Assembly (NCBI GenBank): GCA_963204785.1
Contig: CAUJHG010000021.1
Coordinates: forward strand, 1 to 64,000
DNA: 64,000 nt
Origin: Pseudomonadota bacterium
GTDB lineage: Bacteria > Pseudomonadota > Gammaproteobacteria > Burkholderiales > Burkholderiaceae_E
Direction of reading: 5' to 3'
In this document: in pieces, positions 36,402-45,217 of the stretch
Position numbering within the stretch: position 1 is the stretch's first letter
How the letters are laid out: the number at the start of each line of letters is the position of its first letter
Translations under genes and position numbers: made by a program
Notes under the pieces: generated by a model
What the model was told of the DNA's origin: nothing
Databases searched by the model: none
What the model saw: the letters and a program-made list of their open reading frames with translations, nothing else

Positions 36402-37943
36402 ATGGGCGAGGGAATCGACACGGACAGCACGGCCGACGCACCGGCGCCGGCCGATCAGGCCCGCACGCAGGGCCCGCGAGCGCACTGGCGGCTTGCGGCA
36501 CTGGTGCTGGCACCGCTGCTCGCGCTGGCGGTGGCGCTCGCGCTGCCCGAGAGCTTCACCGCGGCGGACGGCAAGCGCGAGCTGCTGACTCCGGCGGCCC
36601 GGGCCACCGTGGGCATGCTGATCTGGATGGCGCTGTGGTGGGTGACCGAAGCCGTGCCGATCGAGGCCACCGCGCTGCTGCCGGTGGCAGCCTTCCCGCT
36701 CCTGGGCGTCGCGACCCTCCCGCAGGCGCTGGGCCCTTATGCGTCCGAAGTGATCTTCCTCTTCCTCGGCGGCTTCATGCTGGCCGCGGCGATGACCCGC
36801 TGGGGACTGGACCGGCGGATCGCCTACGCAACGGTCGGGCTGGCCGGGACGACGCCGGATCGCATCATCCTGGGCGTGATGTCCGCGACCGCCTTCGTCA
36901 GCATGTGGGTTTCCAACAGCGCAACCGCGGCGATGATGGTGCCGATCGCACTGTCGCTGATCCGCCTGGCCGGCGACAGCCCGCAGGCGCGGCGCTTCGG
37001 GGTGGCGCTGCTGCTCGCGGTGGCTTATGCCGCGTCGATTGGCGGAATGGGCAGCCTCATCGGTTCGCCACCCAACGGCATCGTCGCGCGCTACGCCGGG
37101 CAGTTCCTGGAACAGGAAATCTCCTTCGTGCGCTGGCTGGCCATCGGCCTGCCGCTGGTGCTGGTGCTCCTGCCCCTGACCTGGCTGCTGCTCACGCGCG
37201 TGCTGTACCCGCACGGGCTGGCCGAGCTCGGCGGCGGTCGTGCGCTGATGCAGGCCGCACGACGCGGGCTGGGGCCGATGTCGCGCGGCGAGCAGGCCAC
37301 CCTTCTCGCGTTCGCTGCCGCTGCGCTCCTCTGGCTGCTGCGGCCGCTGCTCACCGCGCTCGAGATCGGCGGCACGCGCCCGCTGTCGGGGCTGAGCGAC
37401 GCCGGAATCGCGGTCGGTGCTGCGCTGCTGCTGTTCGCCTGGCCGGTCGACCTGCGGCAGCGGAAGTTCGCGCTCGACTGGCGCAGCGCAGCGAAGCTGC
37501 CCTGGGGCGTGCTGCTGCTGTTCGGCGGCGGGCTGTCGCTGGCGGCGGCGATCGAGGCCAACGGCGTGACCCGGATGCTCGCCGCAGCCGCAGGCGCCGC
37601 GGGCTCGGTGTCCGACCTGGCTGCGCTCGGCGCGATCGTCGGCGCCTCGGCCTTCCTGTCCGAAGTCACCTCGAACACTGCGCAGGTCGCCGCGACCACC
37701 CCGGTGCTCGCCGCGATCGCGCCGGTGCTGGGCGTGGACGCGCTCCAGCTGATCGTGGCCAGCGCGCTCGGCGCCAGCTGTGCGTTCATGCTGCCGGTGG
37801 GGACTCCACCAAATGCGATCGTCTTCGGCACCGGCATGCTGACGATCGGACAGATGTGCCGCGCCGGGTTCTGGCTGAACCTGATCGCGATCGCGACGAT
37901 CGTGCTGCACGCGGTGCTCTGGCTTCCCAGGGCCCTTCCCTGA
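36402..37943 (+). CDS. SLC13/DASS family sodium-dicarboxylate (or sulfate) symporter
   Basis: A 513-residue carrier with about 11 membrane helices. Both SNT-type substrate/Na+ motifs are present: SNSATAA from residue 171 and SNTAQVA near 423. GSLIGSPPNGIV and LPVGTPPNAIVFG form the paired hairpin-loop signatures of the DASS fold. GGAGGAAGAAG precedes the ATG. The universal stress gene follows 19 bases later and may share its transcript. Confidence 0.9.
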   Translation: MGEGIDTDSTADAPAPADQARTQGPRAHWRLAALVLAPLLALAVALALPESFTAADGKRELLTPAARATVGMLIWMALWWVTEAVPIEATALLPVAAFPLLGVATLPQALGPYASEVIFLFLGGFMLAAAMTRWGLDRRIAYATVGLAGTTPDRIILGVMSATAFVSMWVSNSATAAMMVPIALSLIRLAGDSPQARRFGVALLLAVAYAASIGGMGSLIGSPPNGIVARYAGQFLEQEISFVRWLAIGLPLVLVLLPLTWLLLTRVLYPHGLAELGGGRALMQAARRGLGPMSRGEQATLLAFAAAALLWLLRPLLTALEIGGTRPLSGLSDAGIAVGAALLLFAWPVDLRQRKFALDWRSAAKLPWGVLLLFGGGLSLAAAIEANGVTRMLAAAAGAAGSVSDLAALGAIVGASAFLSEVTSNTAQVAATTPVLAAIAPVLGVDALQLIVASALGASCAFMLPVGTPPNAIVFGTGMLTIGQMCRAGFWLNLIAIATIVLHAVLWLPRALP

Positions 37944-37962
37944 CCCCCGAGGAGCGGAAACG

Positions 37963-39261
37963 ATGAACATCGTCTGCGGAACCGACTTCAGCGACCCGGC
38001 CGCCGAGGCCGGCACTGTCGCCGCACTGCTGGCGCGGCGGCTCGACCGTCCACTGGTGCTCGTGCACGCCCTCGACACGCGCGGGGTGCTGTTCAACCAG
38101 GCGGCAGTGCTCGATGCGCTCCAGCACGGCGCGGCCCAGCGCCTCGACGCGGAACTCGCCAGGCTGCGCGAACTGGGGGCCGAAGTGCAGGCGCGGGTGC
38201 TCGAGGGCTGGCCCGACGAGACCTTGCTGCGCGCCGCCGGGGAGGTCGGCGCCGAGCTGCTGGTGCTGGCCGCCACCGGCGCGGGTAACGCCCCGCGCAG
38301 CCTGCTGGGCAGCACTGCGGAGCGCGTGTCCGCACGGGCATCGGCACCGCTGCTCACGGTGCGCGACGCCGCACCGCTGCGCCGCTGGCTGCTCGGCGAG
38401 CACCGGCTGCGGGTGTTGTGCGCGCTCGACGATTCGCTCGCCTCCGAGGCGGCGATCGAGTGGATGCGGCGGCTGCGGCTGATCGCCGACTGCGAGCTGG
38501 TGGCAGCGCGCATCGACCCCAGACCCGACGAGGCCGCGCGCCTGCACCTGGAGGACCGGCTTCGCCGCCGGCTCGGCCCCGATGCCGCGCGCATCGTGGT
38601 GGCGCCCGCCGGCGGCGCGGTGGCGCAGCGCCTGGCCGGGCTCGCCCGGACCGAGGCTGCCGATCTGGTCCTGGCGGGCAGTCATCAGCGGCATGGCTTC
38701 GATCGCGCACGGCGCGGGTCGGTGTCGATCGGGCTGCTGCGCGAGTGCGCCGCGAGCGTGCTGGTGGCGCCGGCCTCGATCGCGCAGTCGCTCGGGCCGG
38801 CCGCCGCGCCCGAGGGTCGGCGGGTGCTGGTCGCGGTCGCGCTCTCACCCGAGGGGCGGCACGCCGCACGCACCGCGTTCGCGCTGATCCCCGACGGCAG
38901 CCGGGTGCGGCTGATGAGCGTCCTGCATCCGCGCCGCGCGCCGCCGCACGCCCGCCCGGGCCTCGAGGCGCGGCAGACGCCGGAGCACGAGGCCTGGCGC
39001 GCGCAGTGCAGGGCCGATCTCGAGGCGCTGCTGCCCGCCGATCTGCGACAACGGGGGATCTCGGTCGAGATCGATCTCGTCGGGGGCGAGGAGCCCGCGA
39101 CGGCGATCCTCATGGCGGCCGATGCGATCGACGCGGAGCTGATCTGCCTGGGCACCGCCGGGCGCACCGGCCTGGCCGCTGCCCTGCTGGGCTCGGTTGC
39201 CCAGGCGGTGCTGGGGCGCAGCCGCCGGCCGGTGCTGCTGGTTCCGACGCGCCAGCGCTGA
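37963..39261 (+). CDS. universal stress protein with three UspA domains
   Basis: A 432-residue protein made of three UspA-like units: about 1-133 (opening MNIVCGTDFSDPA), 147-273 (LRVLCALDDSLASE) and 286-430 (RRVLVAVALSPEG). Units 1 and 3 retain glycine-rich ATP-binding loops (GAGNAPRSLLGST; GTAGRTGLAAALLGS). The middle one is more degenerate (GSHQRHGFDRARRGS). Single and tandem UspA proteins are common; three in one chain is unusual. GAGGAGCGG precedes the ATG. It converges on nnrS with 17 bases between. Confidence 0.85.
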   Translation: MNIVCGTDFSDPAAEAGTVAALLARRLDRPLVLVHALDTRGVLFNQAAVLDALQHGAAQRLDAELARLRELGAEVQARVLEGWPDETLLRAAGEVGAELLVLAATGAGNAPRSLLGSTAERVSARASAPLLTVRDAAPLRRWLLGEHRLRVLCALDDSLASEAAIEWMRRLRLIADCELVAARIDPRPDEAARLHLEDRLRRRLGPDAARIVVAPAGGAVAQRLAGLARTEAADLVLAGSHQRHGFDRARRGSVSIGLLRECAASVLVAPASIAQSLGPAAAPEGRRVLVAVALSPEGRHAARTAFALIPDGSRVRLMSVLHPRRAPPHARPGLEARQTPEHEAWRAQCRADLEALLPADLRQRGISVEIDLVGGEEPATAILMAADAIDAELICLGTAGRTGLAAALLGSVAQAVLGRSRRPVLLVPTRQR

Positions 39262-39278
39262 GCGCCGGCCGCGGCGGC

Positions 39279-40487
39279 TCAGCCGTCCTGGCCGTCGATC
39301 CGCGGACGCGACAGGCGCGGCCAGTACACCACCAGGTAGAGCAGGAAGGCCGCGCTCCACAGCACCGAGGAGGTCTCGACGAAGCGCACCGTCCACTGCG
39401 GGGCGATCAGCGGCCCGAACACACGCAGCAGCGCAGCGATCTGCACCAGCGCATACATCGTCGTCTCGGAGCGCCCCGCCACCAGCATGCGCCCGGTGTG
39501 GCCCAGCGCAGTGCGCGTGATCATGCCGATGATCAGGCCGCCCACCAGCCCCACCGCGAGCGCGTGCACCGCGAGCGAGCGCGGCACCCAGTCGAGCGCG
39601 GCTGCCGCGATCAGCGCGAGCCCGATCGCAGCCCAGCCGTAGGAAGCGTGCAGGATCCACAGGATCGGCTTGCCGAGGGTGCCCTGCGGGCCCCAGCCGA
39701 TCACGCGCGCCGCCTGCAGCAGGGCCGCCGCGAGCGCGATCAGCGCCGGCAGCACGCCCGAGGCGCCGGCCAGTTCGAGCGCGAAGGCCACGACGCTGGC
39801 GCCGATCGCCGCTCGATCCAGGCGGACGTCCCGATACTGGCTGACCCCGCGCACCGCGTTGGCGGTGAACATCGGGATCACCCGCCCGCCGATCACGAAG
39901 GTCAGCGTCGCGACCAGGTACAGGCCGAAGCGCACCACGGTGTCCGGGTTCGGCGCGGCCGGAAACCCCTGCGCACCCGCCCAGAACAGCAGGTCGGCAA
40001 GCGCCAGCACCGCGAACAGTGCGCCGACGAAGTAGTTGCGCCGGTTCCTCGAACGCAGCAGCGCCTGGAACAGCGCTGCTGCGACCAGCACCAGGAAGAG
40101 CAGTTCGGTCAGCAGGCCGACCGTGGACGCTCCGGCGACGAAGGCCACGCGGGCGGCGATCCACAGCAGCGCGAACACCGCCAGGCGGCCCCCCGTCGGG
40201 GTGGGCTGGTTGGTCCAGTTGCGCACCGCGGTGAACAGGAAGCCCGTGACGATCGCGATCGCAAAGCCGAAGACCATCTCGTGGCTGTGCCAGGTCTGCG
40301 GCGGCAGGCCCGCGGGCAGCGTGGTCGCCCCCGCGTAGACCGCCACCCAGGCGGGAACGCCCAGCGCCGCGAACAGGGCGCCCAGCAGGTAGAAGGGACG
40401 AAAACCGAGGCGCCAGAGCGCGGAAGGTCCGCTGGCCCCCGCCTGCGGTGCAGCCGGGTTCTGGATCTGCAACAGTTGCTTGCTCAT
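39279..40487 (-). CDS. nnrS: NnrS family membrane protein
   Basis: A 402-residue heme- and copper-containing integral membrane protein of about 12 helices, known from denitrifiers to protect against nitric oxide stress. Diagnostic are LGFRPFYLLGALFAALGVP, WHSHEMVFGFAIAIVTGF with paired His, and NWTNQPTPTGGRL. AGGAGGTCAGG precedes the ATG. It is the last gene of the minus-strand unit that starts at the cytochrome b/ferredoxin fusion, downstream of an FNR/DNR-type box. This is the clearest nitric-oxide signature gene in the island. Confidence 0.93.
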   Translation of the reverse strand: MSKQLLQIQNPAAPQAGASGPSALWRLGFRPFYLLGALFAALGVPAWVAVYAGATTLPAGLPPQTWHSHEMVFGFAIAIVTGFLFTAVRNWTNQPTPTGGRLAVFALLWIAARVAFVAGASTVGLLTELLFLVLVAAALFQALLRSRNRRNYFVGALFAVLALADLLFWAGAQGFPAAPNPDTVVRFGLYLVATLTFVIGGRVIPMFTANAVRGVSQYRDVRLDRAAIGASVVAFALELAGASGVLPALIALAAALLQAARVIGWGPQGTLGKPILWILHASYGWAAIGLALIAAAALDWVPRSLAVHALAVGLVGGLIIGMITRTALGHTGRMLVAGRSETTMYALVQIAALLRVFGPLIAPQWTVRFVETSSVLWSAAFLLYLVVYWPRLSRPRIDGQDG

Positions 40488-40526
40488 CGGTGTCCTGACC
40501 TCCTGTCTTGCGGTGCCGGATGCCAC

Positions 40527-41582
40527 TCAACCCGCGGGATGGGCTCCGGCGCGAACTCGTTCCAGACGAGAACTGATTCCGTCGGCGGCTGCGCCGCCTC
40601 TTGCGAGCACCGCCAGCAGAACCCACAGGCACCCGGCCAGCAGGTTGTGCAAGGTGCCGCCAGCCACGCCGACCGTGCCCGAGGCGATGGCGATGCCGAG
40701 CGGTGCGAGCAGCAGCGCACACACGAGCGCCGATGCGGCCGGCCCGGTCACCCTGCGCAGACCGCGTCCGCTCCTCAGGAGCATCGCCAGCAGCAGCACC
40801 AGCGCCAGGGCGACCAGCCGATGCGCGAGGTGAAGTGCCACCGCATCGGCAGGCGAAGCCGTCACGATCGCCGTGACGGGATCGAACACTGCCGGATCGA
40901 CCCTTGCCCCCGGCAGGCACAGCGCCTGCGCGCAGGCGGCGGTCGCGCCCCGGGCAGCGATCATCACGCCGAGCGCCGACTGCAGCACGACCAGGCCCAG
41001 CCCGAGCCAGGCGAGCGACTTCACCCGGCCGCGTGCGCGCACTGCGCGATTGCCCGCCGCGCCCGCTCGCGCCGCGCCTGAGCCGAATTCCCCCCGAGGC
41101 TCTTCACCTGGGGCAGCAGACCTGCCGCGCAGCGTCGCGGCAGCGATCCAGCCGAAGGCCGCCGCCAGGGCGAGGCCGCCAACGACGTTGCCGATCGTGA
41201 CCAGCGGCAGGTCGTGCGGGGTGTAGCGGCCCAGCCAGGCCAGGAACAGCGTGTCCAGGAGCGCGAACGCAACCGCGATGCGGTCCGCACCGCCGAGCCG
41301 CGCCCATCCGAACAATGCGATCGCGAGCGCGAGCAGGCCCACGAGCATTGCGCTCACCCTGTGCGTCGCGCGCGCGATGCTCACCGCATCGGATGTCGCC
41401 GCGACGGCACTCCCGGACGGAATCGACTCAGCCCCTTGCGCCCGCGCCTTGCGCGCCGTGGCCTGGCACTGCGGCCAGGGCTGGCAGCCCAGGTCGCTCT
41501 GCGTGTGACGGATGAAGGCGCTGGCAGCGGTCACGCACAGCGTGAGCACGCAGGCGACGAGCGCCAGCCAGCGGATCAGCAC
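40527..41582 (-). CDS. COX15/CtaA-like membrane protein
   Basis: A 351-residue membrane protein with about eight helices and paired conserved His: THRVSAMLVG, LAHRLVALAL and LHNLLAGCLW. These are the heme-site pattern of heme A synthase. It starts at GTG 41582 after GAGG, overlapping the previous stop by seven bases. RHTQSDLGCQPWPQC near the N-terminus is typical of betaproteobacterial CtaA paralogues. A second, more canonical heme A synthase sits at 49646. The central loop is long and Arg/Glu-rich. It may modify the heme of the adjacent heme-copper subunit. Confidence 0.8.
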   Translation of the reverse strand: MLIRWLALVACVLTLCVTAASAFIRHTQSDLGCQPWPQCQATARKARAQGAESIPSGSAVAATSDAVSIARATHRVSAMLVGLLALAIALFGWARLGGADRIAVAFALLDTLFLAWLGRYTPHDLPLVTIGNVVGGLALAAAFGWIAAATLRGRSAAPGEEPRGEFGSGAARAGAAGNRAVRARGRVKSLAWLGLGLVVLQSALGVMIAARGATAACAQALCLPGARVDPAVFDPVTAIVTASPADAVALHLAHRLVALALVLLLAMLLRSGRGLRRVTGPAASALVCALLLAPLGIAIASGTVGVAGGTLHNLLAGCLWVLLAVLARGGAAADGISSRLERVRAGAHPAG

Positions 41583-43003
41583 GTGGCAGCCTCGCTGCGT
41601 GCACGCATGCAGCGCAGCACGACGACGATGAAGCCAACCCCGCCGGCGATCGCGATCAGGCCGCCCAGGCCCATCACCCCCATGCCGAGCACCTCCTGCG
41701 TCGTGCGCAGCACCTGCCCGCTTCCCGCCACCTTGCGCTGCACTCCATAGCCGCCGGACCAGACCAGGCCGAGGATGTGCAGGAGCTGCCCGCCGCCGTA
41801 GAGCCAGGGCTGCCAGTGCGCGAGCCGGCCGCGCGGCGCACCGAAGCCCAGCCGCGGCAGCAGCGCGTAGGCCAGCCCCATCAGCGCCAGCGTCACGCCG
41901 ACGATCGAGCCGTGGTAGTGCGCCGGGACGCGCACGTCGGAGCCCTGGATCAGGAAACCGATCCCGCCGCCGATCGTGAACAGCAGCAGCGAGGTGATCA
42001 GCGCGGCGCGCAGCGGCCGCGCCAGATCCGAGGCCCGCGGCGCGCGCGCCAGCGCGAGCGCGAGCGCGAGCGCCATCGGCAGGATCGCCAGGCCGCCGCC
42101 GAAGCGCATCAGCCAGGTCATCATCTTCTGGTGCTCGACCGAGAGCACGCTCCAGTTCAGGTAGATCAGCGGGGCGGCGAACACCGACACCAGCCCGATC
42201 CCGTAGACCAGCACCACCACCCTGGGGCTGAGCGGCAGCGGAGCATCGGTGAGCGTGGCCAGCCAGGCCCAGGCAACCAGCATCAGCAGCGTCCAGGTGA
42301 ACTGGATCACGTGTCCCGGACCCCAGAACAGCAGTTCGTAGTAGGTCTTGCCCTCGAGCTCGGCGGGCACTTCGACGAAGGACCACACCATCGCCATCAG
42401 CGACACCGCGCTGGCGACCGCGGCGGCGCGCAGGCCGATCCGCAGGGCGTCGCTGCCGTCCAGCCCCAGCCCGATCCGCACCGGGGCGAGGAAGCTGCGC
42501 AGCGTGAGCATCGCGAAGCCCGTGCCGAACACTGCCAGCCCGTAGAGGAAGACGGGGCTCTCGAGCACCGGCACGTAGTTGGACATGACCGGGCGGGGCA
42601 CGCCGAGGAAGGGAGAGGCCGCGAGCAGCAGCGTTCCGATCGCGGTCGTCCAGAGCGCGAGCCAGCCGAGGCCGTGGGCGCGACGGGCGCTGTCGTAGGA
42701 CCAGAGCATCCCGGCCATCGAGACGAACCAGACCAGCACCGAGAGATCGACGTGCACCACCAGCGCGACATGGAAGAAGTCGACGCCCGGCACCAGCGCC
42801 GAAAGGTGCGGGGTGCGCGCGAGCACCAGCAGCACGGAGAACAGCCCCGAGCCGATCAGCGCCGCCACTCCCAGCATCAGCCAGCCCGCCGCCATCGTCC
42901 GCTGCTCCGCCGCGGGCAGGGCAAGATCGAAGCGGTCGGACCGCCGCGACGCGGACAGGCCCGTCATGAAGCCGCCCGGCCCGTCCGTCATCGAGGTTTT
43001 CAT
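41576..43003 (-). CDS. divergent heme-copper oxidoreductase subunit I (oxidase/NOR superfamily)
   Basis: A 475-residue, 12-helix protein of the heme-copper superfamily. His84 (helix II) and His362/His364 (AHYHGS) would ligate the two hemes. In helix VI, GPGHVIQF places His231 for CuB but Gln234-Phe235 where A/B-family oxidases have Val-Tyr. In helix VII the usual His-His pair reads His291-Gln292. No active-site Tyr or cNOR-type Glu is apparent, so ordinary O2 reduction is unlikely; NO chemistry is the best guess. No own subunit II follows. It is translated with the 174-residue companion (ATGA overlap) and the CtaA-like gene. Confidence 0.82.
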   Translation of the reverse strand: MKTSMTDGPGGFMTGLSASRRSDRFDLALPAAEQRTMAAGWLMLGVAALIGSGLFSVLLVLARTPHLSALVPGVDFFHVALVVHVDLSVLVWFVSMAGMLWSYDSARRAHGLGWLALWTTAIGTLLLAASPFLGVPRPVMSNYVPVLESPVFLYGLAVFGTGFAMLTLRSFLAPVRIGLGLDGSDALRIGLRAAAVASAVSLMAMVWSFVEVPAELEGKTYYELLFWGPGHVIQFTWTLLMLVAWAWLATLTDAPLPLSPRVVVLVYGIGLVSVFAAPLIYLNWSVLSVEHQKMMTWLMRFGGGLAILPMALALALALARAPRASDLARPLRAALITSLLLFTIGGGIGFLIQGSDVRVPAHYHGSIVGVTLALMGLAYALLPRLGFGAPRGRLAHWQPWLYGGGQLLHILGLVWSGGYGVQRKVAGSGQVLRTTQEVLGMGVMGLGGLIAIAGGVGFIVVVLRCMRARSEAATC

Positions 43004-43524
43004 CGGATCACCACCCCTCCCTTGTCGGCGATGAAGTCGATCAGCACCACCTGGCCCGGGTCGAGCCGCACCGTCGCCTCGCGCTCGTGCGTGAAGCCCT
43101 CGCGGCGCGCGTCGTCGTTGACCTGCACCAGCAGCTTGTGCTCGCCGGCGGCGATCGGCAGGCGGTGATAGCCGCTGGCTGCGCCGTCACGCCGCAGGCC
43201 GGCGGGCTGGAAGACTTCGTCGTAGAGCGGGGCACCGTCGAGCTCGACCCGCACCCTCACCGCCGAGCGCTCGCGCGGGCAGTCCATCTGCGCACGCAAC
43301 TGCGGCGGCAGCTTCGCGAGCTCCTCGGCGCTGCGTTCGCGGCAGTCGGTCACGTACTGGCCCGGGTGCTTGAACGACACCCGCAGCAGGGCCTGGTCGT
43401 CGCCGAGGTGCCGATAGGGCGGCGAGGTCGAGAACCAGCCGACGAACGCCGCGAACAGCGCATAGAGGAAGGCCTGCCCTCCGAACTTCACCACCTTGCC
43501 AGCAGCACTCATTTCCGATTCCAT
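43000..43524 (-). CDS. membrane-anchored companion protein of the cytochrome b/heme-copper genes
   Basis: A 174-residue protein with one N-terminal helix (about 15-30, GGQAFLYALFAAFVGWF) and a periplasmic domain of about 140 residues rich in beta-strand patterns. Two cysteines (VTDCRE, MDCPRE) are 24 residues apart and could form a disulfide. GVVLID-like closing (VVLIDFIADKGG) and HKLLVQVND look like an immunoglobulin-like fold. No family was recognised. The start overlaps the cytochrome b stop (TGATG) and the end overlaps the next gene, so it is almost surely a subunit of the same complex. An ATG four codons later is possible. Confidence 0.7.
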   Translation of the reverse strand: MESEMSAAGKVVKFGGQAFLYALFAAFVGWFSTSPPYRHLGDDQALLRVSFKHPGQYVTDCRERSAEELAKLPPQLRAQMDCPRERSAVRVRVELDGAPLYDEVFQPAGLRRDGAASGYHRLPIAAGEHKLLVQVNDDARREGFTHEREATVRLDPGQVVLIDFIADKGGVVIR

Positions 43525-45143
43525 CAGTCAGTCGCCATCCGATCCTGCTCGCGTGCCGCCGCCTCCAGCGACCCGAGCTCCTCGCGAAAGGCCTTCACCC
43601 TCCGCTGCAGCGCCGCGCGATCCTCGCGCGCCGCCTCCACCATCCGTACCCTGCGCCGGTCGACCGAAGCGCGCAGATAGGGCTCGCGTTTCACCTCCAG
43701 CCGCTCGCGCGTCCACTGTACGCCGAAGCGGAATTCGCAGTCCTCGGCAGGACAGGTGGCAAGCACCACCCCTGCCGCGCCATGCCGCAGCGCGTACTCG
43801 ACGAAGGACGGCGGCAGCATTCCCGCGCAAGGCAGTCCGAACGCGAGCACCCCGCCGCTGCGACGATCGTCCTCGGCCTGCGGGGTGGGGTCGAAACCGG
43901 CACCGCGCTGGCAGGAAAACAGCACCACCGGCGCGCCCTCGCCTTGCGCCAGCCTCGTCCGCAGCGCCGCACCCAGTTCCTCGCGCAACTCGCCCACCTC
44001 CCGGTCCGGCAGGTCGATCCCGCTCACCAGCCGCTGGCGGGAACGGAAGGGCGTCGCCGACGGACAGGAGCCGGCGCAGATCCCGCAGCTCGCGCACAGA
44101 TCCTCGTCGACGACCGCGATCATCCCACGCCCGCTCGGATGCGGCGCCATCGTGATCGCCGAGTAGGGGCAATCGACGAAGCAGCGCGTGCAACCGTTGC
44201 AGTGATCCGGCGCCACCTTGGCCGGCGGCGGCCGCGGCACGCGCCGGCCAAGCCACGGGAGCGCCCCGACCAGCAGGGTCAGGCCAGCCAGCACCGCCCA
44301 GACGAGCTCCGGGGAGGCGGCGTAGATGGCCGGAAGCGGCGCCAGGTAGAACCAGTCGATCGGAACGCTCGCAGGTACGCGGGCGAGATCGGCCGCGGGC
44401 AGCGACTGCGCCGGAGCTGCCAGCGAGAGCAGCGTCAGCACGCCCAGGGTCCACAGCGTGACCGCTCGGCTGGTGACCGTGCGCGGACGCGCGAGCCGCT
44501 GGATGTGGATCCACATCGCCAGCAGCAGCACCAGCGGCACCCCGATGTGCAGGAAGACCAGCAGCGAGAAGAAGCGGTCGGACATCGCCGCATCGGCGAT
44601 GAAGTTTCGCACCAGCGCCGGCCCGAAGCCGGGCAGCGCCCCGAACCACTCGGTGACCGCGACGCCCGTGAACTGCGCGAGCTCGTCCCACACCAGCCAG
44701 TAGCCGATCACTCCGGAGGCCGCGGCAAGCCAGAGCGTGGGCACGCCGGTCAGCCAGGTGTACCAGCGGAAGTGACGGAAGCGCCCGTAGGCGAACTCCC
44801 GCAGCAGATGCGCCGCGATCACCAGCGCGAAGGCGTCCGACGCATACCGGTGCAGGCTGCGCATCACGCCCCCCGCCCACCACTGCTCCCGGCTGAGCGC
44901 TTCCACCGACGACCACGCCCCGGCGACACTGGTGTCGTAGAACACGTACAGATAGGCGCCGGTCACCGAAACCAGCCAGAAGAGCTGGAAGCCGAGCGCC
45001 CCGAGCTGGCGCAGAGGGTTGTCCTGGGCGCCACAGATCGCGTCGAACCGCCGCTCCAGCGCGCGCACCGCGCTGGCGAACCGACCACTTCCCGGCAGAC
45101 CGGCTTCGGCAGGGTTGGTGGGGGCGAATGGGCTCGGAGTCAT
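43524..45143 (-). CDS. cytochrome b / double [4Fe-4S] ferredoxin / MvhD-like fusion protein
   Basis: A 539-residue three-part redox protein. Residues 1-300 form a cytochrome b N-terminal-type domain; heme ligands are His98/His112 and His199/His213, both pairs spaced 13 residues apart, as in bc1/b6f. Residues 311-365 hold two [4Fe-4S] motifs (C315-C318-C321-C325 and C350-C353-C356-C360). Residues 405-510 resemble MvhD, the Fe-S subunit that links hydrogenase to heterodisulfide reductase, with cysteines C411, C439, C464 and C469. The C-terminus is a charged helix. It can be pictured as passing electrons between a soluble partner and the quinone pool or a membrane oxidoreductase. First gene after an FNR/DNR-type box. 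Confidence 0.88.
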   Translation of the reverse strand: MTPSPFAPTNPAEAGLPGSGRFASAVRALERRFDAICGAQDNPLRQLGALGFQLFWLVSVTGAYLYVFYDTSVAGAWSSVEALSREQWWAGGVMRSLHRYASDAFALVIAAHLLREFAYGRFRHFRWYTWLTGVPTLWLAAASGVIGYWLVWDELAQFTGVAVTEWFGALPGFGPALVRNFIADAAMSDRFFSLLVFLHIGVPLVLLLAMWIHIQRLARPRTVTSRAVTLWTLGVLTLLSLAAPAQSLPAADLARVPASVPIDWFYLAPLPAIYAASPELVWAVLAGLTLLVGALPWLGRRVPRPPPAKVAPDHCNGCTRCFVDCPYSAITMAPHPSGRGMIAVVDEDLCASCGICAGSCPSATPFRSRQRLVSGIDLPDREVGELREELGAALRTRLAQGEGAPVVLFSCQRGAGFDPTPQAEDDRRSGGVLAFGLPCAGMLPPSFVEYALRHGAAGVVLATCPAEDCEFRFGVQWTRERLEVKREPYLRASVDRRRVRMVEAAREDRAALQRRVKAFREELGSLEAAAREQDRMATD

Positions 45144-45217
45144 CGTGAACGGCCCGGCCGCGCCCTGCGCGGGGCGTCCGGTGCCGCGATGGTCCCGTCC
45201 AGGGGTAATCCCGGGCT

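Noticed and set aside
35523-38594. 1023-codon minus-strand frame
   Set aside because: Only its last 261 codons code for the SDR; the rest is antisense to the DASS and UspA genes.
40527-42386. 619-codon frame that would extend the CtaA-like protein upstream through the heme-copper gene
   Set aside because: The upstream part is antisense-like shadow of subunit I in another frame; GTG 41582 with GAGG upstream is the sensible start.
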